Positions 1 to 7,965 of a stretch of 46,466 nt of DNA are shown in pieces. Numbering within the stretch: position 1 is the first letter of the stretch; every line of letters starts with the position of its first letter. The notes under the pieces are model-generated. The model had not been told where the DNA came from. It ran no database searches and was given only the letters and a program-made list of their open reading frames with translations. The position numbers and the translations under genes were made by a program. Source of the stretch: Sphingobacteriaceae bacterium (GTDB taxonomy: Bacteria > Bacteroidota > Bacteroidia > UBA7662); NCBI GenBank assembly GCA_030682795.1, contig JAUXNJ010000002.1:1-46466 (forward strand). The letters run 5' to 3'.

Positions 1-1
1 G

Positions 2-241
2 CGCAAGGTGTATCCAGTGCCGGCCGATCAGTTTGTTAATTTTGACTTTGGTGCCCAGCAGGGTAGTGGTGCGTTGGAGCTCCGTGATAACTTAGGCCGT
101 TTGGTGTATAGCATGCCAATTGACCTGAGCACTGGCTCGAAACACGAAGTGAAAACGGGCAACTTGGCTGCTGGTGTGTACAACTATCGCTTTGTGATGA
201 ACGACAAGGTACAATACGGACAAGTAGTGGTTCGCCGATAG
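2..241 (+). CDS. C-terminal fragment of a T9SS-exported protein (type A sorting domain)
   Basis: The reading frame is open from the left edge, so only the last 79 residues are visible and the true start lies outside the window. The fragment has the layout of a type IX secretion C-terminal sorting domain: a VYPVPADQFVNF strand near its start, a central LRDNLGRLVYS strand, a LAAGVYNYRF strand, and a final basic VVVRR. In this family the domain directs passage through the outer-membrane T9SS and is then removed by PorU. The cargo cannot be told from this piece. It is followed closely by a strong terminator. The PorW/SprE homologue 2.4 kb away is a component of the same secretion system. Confidence 0.85.
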   Translation, partial: RKVYPVPADQFVNFDFGAQQGSGALELRDNLGRLVYSMPIDLSTGSKHEVKTGNLAAGVYNYRFVMNDKVQYGQVVVRR

Positions 242-263
242 GTTTCTTAATAATTTCAATGCT

Positions 264-301
264 AATAAGGGCTGTTTTGTAAAAACAGCCCTTATTTTTT
301 T
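264..301 (+). terminator. Rho-independent terminator after the T9SS cargo gene
   Basis: A perfect 15-bp inverted repeat (264-278 with 282-296) has a 3-nt loop and runs into a T tract at 295-301. It lies 22 bp after the stop codon on the plus strand. It also separates this gene from the convergent PBP gene. Confidence 0.9.
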
Positions 302-399
302 CTATCCAATGAAACAATTATGCCATTAGAATTTATATGGCACAGCGGCAGATATACGTTTGCCAGAACTTCTAACACCTTGTGATGGTGAAAGCTTGT

Positions 400-2601
400 T
401 TAGAAGAGGTCTTGTAACTTTTTAGTTGTGCTGGTGGTTGCCGGTTTCGGCTCTCCACAATTGAGCCTGATGCTCATATTCGCTGGTGCTTCGAAAGGTT
501 GTGGACTTAATTTGAGGCGCGGATCTGCGTAGATGCGTTTGAAAAACTCACCCCAAATTGGTAATGCAGAATTCGCGCCACCACCCAAGGCAGTGGTTCT
601 AAATCGCACTGCACGGTCATCGGCGCCCACCCATGCCCCCGCTGCCAACTCAGGTGTTATGCCAATGAACCAACCATCGGAGTTGTTTTGTGTGGTGCCT
701 GTTTTACCGCCAACCTCATTTGTTAGTCCGTACCGAAAACGAATGCGCCGTCCGGTACCTTTGTCAATTACCCCTTGCAATAGCTTGACCATGGCATAGG
801 CCGTTTCTTCACTTAAAGCTTCTTTTGTTTCGGGGAAAAATTCAGCCAAAATGTTGCCGTTTTTATCTTCAATGCGGGTAATGAATACAGGCTGCGTCCA
901 TACACCTTTGTTGGCATAGGTGGCATAGGCTCCTACCATTTCATAAACGCTCATGTCAAATGAACCCAAGCATAAGCTTGGAAATGGCTGCATATCGCTG
1001 GTGATGCCCATGTTTCTGCTTAGTTCAATCACAGATTCAGGCCCAACTTGTTTCATCAAATAAGCCACAATGTTATTGATAGAGGCCGCCAGGCCTTCAA
1101 ACATATTTAAGGAACCTCCATTTTTGCCATCGTAATTTTTGGGCGTCCAATTTTGGAATTGCTCAAAGGTTACTGGCTGGTTAGGGATTTTTTGACAAGG
1201 GTCAAAGCCATTGTCAATGGCTAAGGTGTACACCAATGGCTTGAAGGTTGACCCCGCTTGACGTTTGGCCGTGGGATTTACGTGGTCGTATTGAGCAAAA
1301 TCGATGTCAATACCGCCAACCCAAGCCTTTACATGCCCCGAACCAGGCTCCATGGCCATAAAGCCAGTATGGAGGAATTGTTTGGCATATTTAATCGAAT
1401 CCATCGGGCTGATTAAAGTATCAATCCAGCCATCCCAACTAAACAACCGAAGGTCCATGGGGGTATTAAAAACCTCTAAAATCTCCTCTTCGCTGTAACC
1501 ATCGAGCTTTAACGCCCGGTAACGGTCGCTACGCTTCATTCCTGAAATCAGAATCTCCTTGTGCTGTCCCCAAGGCTCCTTACCATTCCAGTGCTTGAAA
1601 AAGGTGGCTTGGAGATCTTTCATATGCGTTTTTACAGCGGCTTCGGCATGTTCTTGCATGCGTGAATCCAAGGTGGTATAAACCCTTAATCCATCTTTAT
1701 ACAAGCTGTACTTACTGCCATCGGGTTTAGGATTGGCGGCAATCCACTTGTTGAGTTCCATGCGTAAATATTCGCGGAAATAGGTGGCCAAGCCAGCGGA
1801 ATGAGATTGTGGTCTTAAATTCAATTCAATCGGAATGGCTTTTACACTGTCGCCTGCCTCTTCACTCAAATAGTCGTATTTCACCATTTGATTGATTACG
1901 GTATTGCGACGTTTGATGGCATTTTCGGGGTTTCGAACCGGTGAATAAAGTGTAATTCCTTTTAAAATACCCACTAGCATCGCCGATTCTTGGATGTTTA
2001 ACTTGCTAACATCTTTATTAAAATAGGTGCGCGAAGCTGATTTAATGCCAAAGCTGTTGTAACCAAAATCGACTGTATTGAGGTACATGGCCAATATCTC
2101 GGGTTTGGTATAGCGGCTTTCGAGCTGAATACTGATTACCCATTCTTTGAACTTCTGCATGATGCGCTCAGGCTTTGAAGTGGCCCGTTGGCCGCTGAAT
2201 AGATTAAGTGCCAATTGCTGGGTAATGGTGCTCGCGCCGCCTTTTTTTCCAAGAAAAAGGATGGCACGCATGAGTCCCCGAGGATCAATGCCCGAATGCT
2301 TTTTGAACCTAACATCTTCAGTGGCAATCAATGCATCAATGAGGTATGGAGAAAGCTCCTCGTACTTGGTAAAGGAGCGATTTTGAATGTAATACTTCCC
2401 TAACACAACACCATCCGACGATATCACTTCGGTGGCTAAGGAGCTTTTGGGGTTTTCAAGGTCTTCAAAGGTGGGGAGTTCTCCAAAAACACCAGCGTTG
2501 ATTGCATAAAAAAAACTGATTGCGCCCAAAATGGCCAAGCCAAAAAATGACCACAAAATCAGGATGTATTTTTTGAAAGGGGTAGAAGTGGGGCTGGCCA
2601 T
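400..2601 (-). CDS. Class A penicillin-binding protein 1A (transglycosylase/transpeptidase)
   Basis: Bifunctional peptidoglycan synthase of 733 residues. A short cytoplasmic tail and one membrane segment (about 11-35) anchor it with its catalytic domains in the periplasm. The GT51 glycosyltransferase domain (about 55-230) shows the ATEDVRFKKHSGID motif with catalytic Glu94 and the GGASTITQQ motif at 121-129. The transpeptidase domain (about 410-700) has STFK with nucleophile Ser451, SIN at 507-509 and KTGT at 633-636, so both activities look intact. Length is normal for PBP1a. The start lies 5 bp after the porW/sprE stop, so the two are probably co-transcribed. I leave the symbol blank because mrcA, ponA and pbp1A are all used. 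Confidence 0.95.
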   Translation of the reverse strand: MASPTSTPFKKYILILWSFFGLAILGAISFFYAINAGVFGELPTFEDLENPKSSLATEVISSDGVVLGKYYIQNRSFTKYEELSPYLIDALIATEDVRFKKHSGIDPRGLMRAILFLGKKGGASTITQQLALNLFSGQRATSKPERIMQKFKEWVISIQLESRYTKPEILAMYLNTVDFGYNSFGIKSASRTYFNKDVSKLNIQESAMLVGILKGITLYSPVRNPENAIKRRNTVINQMVKYDYLSEEAGDSVKAIPIELNLRPQSHSAGLATYFREYLRMELNKWIAANPKPDGSKYSLYKDGLRVYTTLDSRMQEHAEAAVKTHMKDLQATFFKHWNGKEPWGQHKEILISGMKRSDRYRALKLDGYSEEEILEVFNTPMDLRLFSWDGWIDTLISPMDSIKYAKQFLHTGFMAMEPGSGHVKAWVGGIDIDFAQYDHVNPTAKRQAGSTFKPLVYTLAIDNGFDPCQKIPNQPVTFEQFQNWTPKNYDGKNGGSLNMFEGLAASINNIVAYLMKQVGPESVIELSRNMGITSDMQPFPSLCLGSFDMSVYEMVGAYATYANKGVWTQPVFITRIEDKNGNILAEFFPETKEALSEETAYAMVKLLQGVIDKGTGRRIRFRYGLTNEVGGKTGTTQNNSDGWFIGITPELAAGAWVGADDRAVRFRTTALGGGANSALPIWGEFFKRIYADPRLKLSPQPFEAPANMSIRLNCGEPKPATTSTTKKLQDLF

Positions 2602-2606
2602 GTCGC

Positions 2607-5198
2607 TTATTTCTTGGTGGTGGCGTATTGTTTGTCAAAAAACAACATGTACTCGCGGAGTTGGTTGTTTTTGTAAAGATCGTTGAAATTGTCTTTTGCC
2701 GCTATAAAGCTGAGGTATTTTCCTTCGGGAAGCTCTTTGAGCAACTCTTTGTTGGCATGAGCTACCGCTAAGTACTCTACCGCTTTGCGTTCATTGGGCA
2801 GTTCGCGAACCACCAGGAGCTGATATTCCTTGCCGTACAGCATATTGGTGATCCGCATTTTGTTGTTTCGGAAATTCGTATCATTAAAATTTGCCAATTT
2901 CAGCTGTATCTCTTTGTTTTGGCTAAATACACGTAAATCAATAGCCAAAATGTAATAATGGGCATCGTCAGGCTTTTTCTTGAAGATTTCTTTCTCCACT
3001 TTGCCCAGGAGCTCATCCCGTTTGCGAGGATCCATCAGGTCGACTAGTTCTTGGGCTAATTTGCTAATATCATGGTCGGGATAACGTGCTACCAAGGCAG
3101 ATAAGGCCGAAACCATGGCTGTAGTGTCGGCTGCTTTGCCCTTGCACATGGCTGCCATAAACTCAAAATTTGGCATTAAGGCATGATTAGGATACTTCGC
3201 CATGGCCAGCTGTGTTTGTGACACCACTTTGGTTAAGTCTCCTTTTTGATAAGCAGCATAGGTTTCGGTGTATAATTGCTCGCAGGCCTTGTTATCGGCG
3301 CTATTTTCGCTAGCATCCCCCAAAGCGGAAGGATTTAGTAAAAGTTTAGTGTAATTCGATTCGGGGTATTGGCTCGTTAAGCGGTTGTGCAGCTGTGTTT
3401 TTTTGTCGGCATTGTTCATTAACTCGTATACCAAGCCTAAACGATACAAGGCCTCATCTTCTTTGCTGTAGCCAGGATAAGATTTGAGTAGTTCTTCGTA
3501 AAAACTAATCGATTTAGGGTAGTCATCAAGTTTTTCCCGATAAATGGCCCCTAAGTTAAACAAGGCGTCTTGAATGAGGGTGCGGGCCTTTTGTTTGCTT
3601 TCTTCGGTTCTTGGGATCCGCGCTAAGTACTTTGAGCGGGGATCGGCCGCATCAAGACTTTCATCCAGGTCAAAATCTCCACCGCCAGCACCACCTGATC
3701 CATTTTCCGACAAGGCCTTTTCTTTTTTGCTGCGCCGCCAGTTATCCGAAAGCTCCCTATTGCCCCACTGCTGCAAAAACTGACCGTAACCCATGCCTGC
3801 CGCTTGTTGGTTGTAGAAATACCAGTCGTTACCACTGCCAGCACCGCCACGGTTGGTGCCCGGTGTTTGGCCAGGAGGCATGAGTGGGTTGGTGTTGGTA
3901 TTTTCTTTCTCAAACCGTTCCTGATCTTTTTTACGACGGTCCTCTTTAATGGCTTTATCGATTATTTTATTGAGCTGACTTTCAGGTAAAGCAGCTAGTT
4001 TTAGTAGGCTGTCTTGTTCGCTGATGGTGTCTAAATTTTTAACCAATTCACCCAAATAATCTTTTTTGCCCTGCACCTCACGGTATTTGGGATGGTCCTT
4101 GGCCAACACACTGTAGGTGCTGTCGTAATAGGCTTGCGAGCTTACGTAGGCGGCTTGCTTAAAATACAACTCGGCAAGTGCCAGGTACGACTTGGCCTTT
4201 TGTTTGGTGTTTTTGGTGCTGCTAGCGGTAGATGCTTTCAGGTAACTTATTCCCAGCGCCGTATTTTTGTCCTTGAAGGCCAACATGGCCAATTCGTAAT
4301 ATATTTCGTCGAAGTAATCTTTGTTCTTTTCGTCTTTGAGTAAACGATTGAGCTGATTTTTGGCTTGTTTTGCCGTTACATTTTTGCCATCATACAAGCG
4401 TGCTAAATTCATTCTGGCTTGAAATTGCATCTCGTAATAGGGTTTACGTTTCAGACTTGCACGATATTCACCACCAGCCAAACGCTGGTTACTGCTGGTG
4501 TAAATTTGTCCTAGTATAAAATGAAACCGGGCTTGTTGGTGTCTTGGGAAATGATATTTCTGAACTTGCAAAAGCGGCTCTACTGCTTGGTCGTAACGTT
4601 TTTGGGTAATGTAAAGCTCTGCACGTAGCGCTTGTAATTCTCCTTTGTATTTTTCAGGGAAGTTCTTGTTGCTGATGATCAAATCAATACCTCCTTGTGC
4701 TTTGGCATATTGTCCGCTGGCAGTGTAGGCCCTAATCAACCACAGCAAAGCTTCATCGGCAATTGGCTCTCTTTTCCAGCGCGTGTACACATACTGGAAG
4801 CTTTCGATGGCCTCAAAGTACTCGCGCTTCATGAAATAGGCTTTGCCTATGAGTAAAAAACAATCGTCGATCCACTTGCTGATATCGTGGTTCTGAATCA
4901 CATTGGAGCACTTCTTAATTACCTCATCAAACTGAGGGTAGAAGTTGGCTGCGGCAGCAGGACTCCCATACACATACACCGGAATGATTTCTAAAAAATC
5001 ATCTTTATGTTGGTTTCGAATGTCTTGAACGGCTTCTTCATATTTGGTAAGTGCATTGAAGTAGCCATTGAAGTGCGCCGTAGTATTGTGGTAGAATTTT
5101 TTAAACGACGTCTCCTTGCTGCAACCCATCAGGCCCAGCCAGGCAATAGTAAACAGAAGCAAACGCGCTTTTAACTTCAAAGGGAGGGCAATCTTCAA
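2607..5198 (-). CDS. porW: PorW/SprE-type T9SS lipoprotein with TPR repeats
   Basis: Lipoprotein of 863 residues with a signal peptide and lipobox LMGC (Cys26). It begins with the NTTAHFNGYFNALTKYEEA-type segment typical of SprE/PorW, followed by many TPR-like helical repeats (about 100-420 and 545-620). A low-complexity Gly/Asn/Pro-rich linker (about 440-525) splits the repeats. In Flavobacterium (SprE) and Porphyromonas (PorW) this protein is needed for type IX secretion, linking the PorK/N ring to the outer-membrane translocon. The sorting domain at the left edge agrees with a working T9SS. It is the first gene of a two-gene minus-strand unit with the PBP gene. Assignment rests on N-terminal resemblance, length and repeats, not a database search. 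Confidence 0.85.
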   Translation of the reverse strand: MKIALPLKLKARLLLFTIAWLGLMGCSKETSFKKFYHNTTAHFNGYFNALTKYEEAVQDIRNQHKDDFLEIIPVYVYGSPAAAANFYPQFDEVIKKCSNVIQNHDISKWIDDCFLLIGKAYFMKREYFEAIESFQYVYTRWKREPIADEALLWLIRAYTASGQYAKAQGGIDLIISNKNFPEKYKGELQALRAELYITQKRYDQAVEPLLQVQKYHFPRHQQARFHFILGQIYTSSNQRLAGGEYRASLKRKPYYEMQFQARMNLARLYDGKNVTAKQAKNQLNRLLKDEKNKDYFDEIYYELAMLAFKDKNTALGISYLKASTASSTKNTKQKAKSYLALAELYFKQAAYVSSQAYYDSTYSVLAKDHPKYREVQGKKDYLGELVKNLDTISEQDSLLKLAALPESQLNKIIDKAIKEDRRKKDQERFEKENTNTNPLMPPGQTPGTNRGGAGSGNDWYFYNQQAAGMGYGQFLQQWGNRELSDNWRRSKKEKALSENGSGGAGGGDFDLDESLDAADPRSKYLARIPRTEESKQKARTLIQDALFNLGAIYREKLDDYPKSISFYEELLKSYPGYSKEDEALYRLGLVYELMNNADKKTQLHNRLTSQYPESNYTKLLLNPSALGDASENSADNKACEQLYTETYAAYQKGDLTKVVSQTQLAMAKYPNHALMPNFEFMAAMCKGKAADTTAMVSALSALVARYPDHDISKLAQELVDLMDPRKRDELLGKVEKEIFKKKPDDAHYYILAIDLRVFSQNKEIQLKLANFNDTNFRNNKMRITNMLYGKEYQLLVVRELPNERKAVEYLAVAHANKELLKELPEGKYLSFIAAKDNFNDLYKNNQLREYMLFFDKQYATTKK

Positions 5199-5474
5199 TT
5201 GATTATAACTGCCAGGCTGTAAAAATATTTCATTTCGGGCTTAGTTGTCGAATTATTCCAATAAATCGCCTGAAACTGCGCTCTAAAATTATCGAAAGGG
5301 AACAAATAATAAGAATTTGATTTACTTGGAAGAAGGTGGAACTGCCTTCTTTGGCTCGACGGTTAAAATGCCCCTTGTCAAGGCAACACGCACCACAGCA
5401 ACGTATCTGAAAATTTTGCATCCTTTTAACGATTTCTTCTTCGGTAATTGGGTAGGCATTCCAAATGCAATGCT

Positions 5475-5482
5475 TACTTTTG
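5475..5482 (+). promoter_or_regulatory. Possible -7 box (TACTTTTG) before the M23 gene
   Basis: TACTTTTG matches the Bacteroidota -7 consensus TAnnTTTG. A TTG lies 24 bp upstream at 5448-5450, slightly further than usual. If it is used, the transcript begins almost at the ATG at 5492, which argues against the longer upstream start at 5465. The rest of the divergent region 5199-5474 shows no other clear signal. Confidence 0.35.
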
Positions 5483-5491
5483 ACATTCCTG

Positions 5492-6364
5492 ATGGCGAAA
5501 GCGAAAGACATCCTTCAAAAACTGCGCGATAAATATCGCTTGGTAATCCTCAACGATAAAACCTTTGAGGAGAAGGCTTCCGTGCGTTTATCCCGGCTGA
5601 ACGTTTTTATATTGTTGAGCGTGGCGATTGTGCTTTTTACCGCAACCATCGGCTCGTTGATTGTGCTCACACCCTTACGCGAATACATTCCTGGTTATGC
5701 CGATGTGAGTATGCGTAGGGATTTGGTTGATCTTTTTCGGATGGTAGATTCTTTAGAAACCTCTGTACGCCAACGGGATGCCCTCTTGGGGAACATACGT
5801 CAGGTAATAGATGGTAAGGTCGGAGAAGCTGCAAGCGAGTCGAAGGACTCTTTTCCTACGCCAGACGTTGGCATGCGTTATGAAGTTGACATTTTAAATA
5901 TGGTGGCGCCATTTGATTCGCTTTTACGTTTGCAGATGGAGCGTGAAAACGTGGAACTTAGGTTGGGTGCCCAAACCGACAACCGCCGATTTGCTGGGGT
6001 AACGTTTTTTAGGCCTGTTGAAGGGCAGCTGGTACGTCGTTACGCACCTCAGCAACGCTATCATGGCGTTGGACTGTTGCTAAGTAGGGAGGAGGGCGTA
6101 AAGGCAACGCTCGATGGAAGTGTAATCTACACGGGCTTCTCTTTTAATGAGCAGCACGTGATTTGCGTTCAGCACGCTAATAATTTGGTAAGCTGGTACA
6201 AGCAAATGAACCAGTCGCTCAAAAACACGGGCGATTACGTAAGGGCAGGAGAGGTGATTGGTATCGGCGGCGGTACTAACAGCGGCACCCGGCCCATTCA
6301 GTTTGAATTTCAACTTTGGTACAACGGATTATCGTTAGATCCAGCCAAATACATTAATTTTTAG
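5492..6364 (+). CDS. Degenerate M23/LytM-domain membrane protein
   Basis: Protein of 290 residues from the MAKAKDILQ start. I prefer this to the start at 5465 because related proteins begin with a short basic cytoplasmic segment. One membrane helix lies at about 40-62, then a coiled region, then a C-terminal LytM fold (about 175-290). Active M23 enzymes bind zinc with HxxxD and HxH. Here the first motif reads YHGVGLLL (Asp replaced by Gly) and the second reads QFEFQLW (both His lost), so it should be inactive and act as a scaffold or activator, as EnvC and NlpD do. It lies 3 bp before a bactofilin gene, a pairing known for M23 proteins that steer local wall synthesis. Confidence 0.8.
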   Translation: MAKAKDILQKLRDKYRLVILNDKTFEEKASVRLSRLNVFILLSVAIVLFTATIGSLIVLTPLREYIPGYADVSMRRDLVDLFRMVDSLETSVRQRDALLGNIRQVIDGKVGEAASESKDSFPTPDVGMRYEVDILNMVAPFDSLLRLQMERENVELRLGAQTDNRRFAGVTFFRPVEGQLVRRYAPQQRYHGVGLLLSREEGVKATLDGSVIYTGFSFNEQHVICVQHANNLVSWYKQMNQSLKNTGDYVRAGEVIGIGGGTNSGTRPIQFEFQLWYNGLSLDPAKYINF

Positions 6365-6367
6365 GCC

Positions 6368-6769
6368 ATGTTAGGTAAACAAAAACGCATCGAAGAAAAC
6401 AACAGCAAGCAGGGCATCAACCTCATTAATGAGGGCACACAGCTAGAAGGCCGCTTGGTGGCTACGGGCGATGTGCGCCTAGACGGACAATTGCAGGGCG
6501 ACATTGTGACGGCAGGCCGCCTGGCCATTGGTGCCAGTGGCAAAATTGAAGGCAAAATACAAAGTGCCCATGCTGATGTAGCCGGCAAGGTCAAGGGCGA
6601 TATGGTGGTGAGTGATACCTTAACCATCCGCAGCACGGCGCAAATTTTGGGGGATATCAAGGTGGGTAAATTGGTGGTTGAAGAAGGCGCTACTTTCAGC
6701 GGCAACTGCACCATGACCGGCAAGCTCAAGAGTGTGCAGCGCGAAGACTTGCTCGAAGCCAGTGCCTAA
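6368..6769 (+). CDS. Bactofilin (polymer-forming cytoskeletal protein)
   Basis: Bactofilin of 133 residues. The core (about 18-115) is a run of short beta-helix strands of the type GRLVATGDVRLDGQLQGDI, KGDMVVSDTLTI and GDIKVGKLVVEEGATF, flanked by disordered tails. Bactofilins self-assemble without nucleotide into membrane-attached filaments that position cell-wall enzymes. Length and repeat pattern are typical. It sits between the degenerate LytM protein (3-bp gap) and AtpZ (8-bp overlap), so the three are probably one transcript. The partner is likely the upstream LytM protein; this is inferred from position only. Confidence 0.93.
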   Translation: MLGKQKRIEENNSKQGINLINEGTQLEGRLVATGDVRLDGQLQGDIVTAGRLAIGASGKIEGKIQSAHADVAGKVKGDMVVSDTLTIRSTAQILGDIKVGKLVVEEGATFSGNCTMTGKLKSVQREDLLEASA

Positions 6770-6959
6770 GCCCGCCAACGACTACCTGCGTTATAGCGGC
6801 ATGGCCTTTCAGCTGCTTACGCTCATTTTTATAGGCGTATGGCTGGGCGGCAAGCTCGATGCCTGGCAGGCCAACGAAAAACCCATCTGGACCGCCGTGT
6901 TGAGTTTGGTATTTGTGTGTTTGGGGATGTATCAGATGTACAAGTCCATTTCCAGGTAG
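6762..6959 (+). CDS. atpZ: AtpZ/AtpI-family protein
   Basis: Small membrane protein of about 65 residues with two helices (YSGMAFQLLTLIFIGVWLGG and a second ending GMYQMYKSI), typical of the AtpZ/AtpI family. Members help assembly of the F-type ATP synthase c-ring or Mg2+ supply. I take the GTG at 6762, giving an 8-bp overlap with the bactofilin stop and the usual PKPANDYLRYSG opening. A GTG at 6732 would add 10 residues. It is separated from the atp operon by about 570 bp of repeat DNA and a fresh promoter. Confidence 0.8.
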   Translation: MPKPANDYLRYSGMAFQLLTLIFIGVWLGGKLDAWQANEKPIWTAVLSLVFVCLGMYQMYKSISR

Positions 6960-6969
6960 ACCGCTCATT

Positions 6970-7069
6970 GGTCACTGAGCGCCGCATCAGCGGCAGTCGA
7001 AGGGCGCTCGCTTTACAGACCGGTCGCGTTGCTCCCTAACAGACCACCCTTCGACAGGGCTCAGGGACC
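6970..7069. repeat. Nested inverted-repeat element around a reverse GGTCTG-type unit
   Basis: GGTCACTGAG at 6970 pairs with CTCAGGGACC ending at 7069 (one mismatch), and GTCGAAGGG pairs perfectly with CCCTTCGAC. The arms enclose reverse-orientation units containing CAGACCGGTCGCG and CAGACCACC. The GGTC(A/C)CTGAG...TCGAAGGG text recurs at about 15952-16013 and 16149-16177, so this is a dispersed element of this genome. Confidence 0.65.
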
Positions 7070-7434
7070 ATCGCTTCGCTCGTTCAGAGACAGAGCAGTC
7101 CCGAGCGTTTTTCAGTCTGCCCTGAATGATCATTTTTCGAAGATGAAATGATGTGGTTCATAGCAAATCCTAAATCGCCAATCGAAATCGCAAATCACCA
7201 ATCAAATGCTTTTTTGAAACCCAGCTGTGCAAACAGCCGTCTGTGTTGCTTCGCGCCAAGCCTATGAACAGGAAAGGCAACATCTATGAACGCTGCCACT
7301 AGCTGCACCCTGAAGCATCAAACCAAGGGTGCTCAACATTTGTGCAGGCACCCCAAGCCTCCAAAGCTCGATATTCTCTGTGTTAAAAAAACTTCATCTC
7401 TTCAAGCCCCTTGCCATTTATCCGTAAGAGCCAA

Positions 7435-7525
7435 GTCTATCTGAAAAGGGAGCATCGCGACCGGTCTGATGTCTGAAAAGCGAGCGCAGCGAACGGTCTG
7501 AAAAGCGAACGAAGTGAGCGGTCTT
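7435..7525 (+). repeat. Tandem GCGAGCG...GGTCTG array, copy 1
   Basis: Three imperfect units of about 25-30 bp, each ending in CGGTCTG or CGGTCTT. The 91-bp block has a near-identical partner of the same length at 13129-13219 (about eight differences by eye). It stops 5 bp before the -7 box of the atp operon. Confidence 0.75.
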
Positions 7526-7530
7526 TTCAC

Positions 7531-7538
7531 TATCTTTG
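7531..7538 (+). promoter_or_regulatory. -7 box (TATCTTTG) of the atp operon
   Basis: Full match to TAnnTTTG, 17 bp before the ATG at 7556. I see no good -33 TTG because a repeat array occupies that position. The box sets the start of the first gene at 7556, since the upstream GTG at 7514 would lie before the promoter. Confidence 0.6.
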
Positions 7539-7555
7539 CACCACTTTTAACCCCC

Positions 7556-7957
7556 ATGCAGCCACTTATTCGTTTTTCGCTCAGAATGTTAGCCTTTGCG
7601 GGTATTTTTGTGGTGGCGGCGGTGGTTTTGCAGCAAATGGCACCAGCTCGGTTGCACGATCACTGGCTGGTTTTGCTGCTTTCAACCTTGGCCATCAACA
7701 TCGGCTGTTATGCAGTGGCGCAAGTCGTGGTAAAAAAGTTCGACAACGATCCCCAAGCCGCTACCTTTGGCCTCTTGGCGGCCCTTTCGGCACACTTCAT
7801 CTTATACCTCTTTTTCCTGCTTACGTACTATTTGGTACAGGGCAAATTCAGTCCACTTTTCGCAGGTTCGCTACTCGTTTTTTACACTTCTTTTTTGGTG
7901 TTTGAAGTTGTGAGTTTATTGAATATCTTGCGCCCACTTTCAAACGAACATAAATAG
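7556..7957 (+). CDS. AtpI-like four-helix membrane protein
   Basis: Protein of 133 residues with four predicted membrane helices (about 8-28, 36-55, 70-92, 100-122) and almost no soluble part. First gene of the atp operon, 8 bp before atpB. Many Bacteroidota operons begin with such an unnamed membrane protein, comparable in place and topology with AtpI (the uncI product), which assists assembly of the c-ring. The family link is by position and topology rather than a motif I can name. Confidence 0.7.
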   Translation: MQPLIRFSLRMLAFAGIFVVAAVVLQQMAPARLHDHWLVLLLSTLAINIGCYAVAQVVVKKFDNDPQAATFGLLAALSAHFILYLFFLLTYYLVQGKFSPLFAGSLLVFYTSFLVFEVVSLLNILRPLSNEHK

Positions 7958-7965
7958 CCGTTTTG

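Larger units (their letters stand above)
6960..7530. other. Gene-free interval filled with dispersed repeats
   Basis: About 570 bp between atpZ and the atp promoter with no credible gene. It contains a hairpin-like element at 6970-7069, GATTT-word repeat text at about 7161-7204 (reverse orientation), and a tandem array at 7435-7525. The stretch 7205-7434 shows no gene or motif that I recognise. Confidence 0.8.

Noticed and set aside
7435-7525. Possible CRISPR array
   Set aside because: The units are imperfect, adjoin each other without unique spacers of constant length, and no cas gene is in the window.
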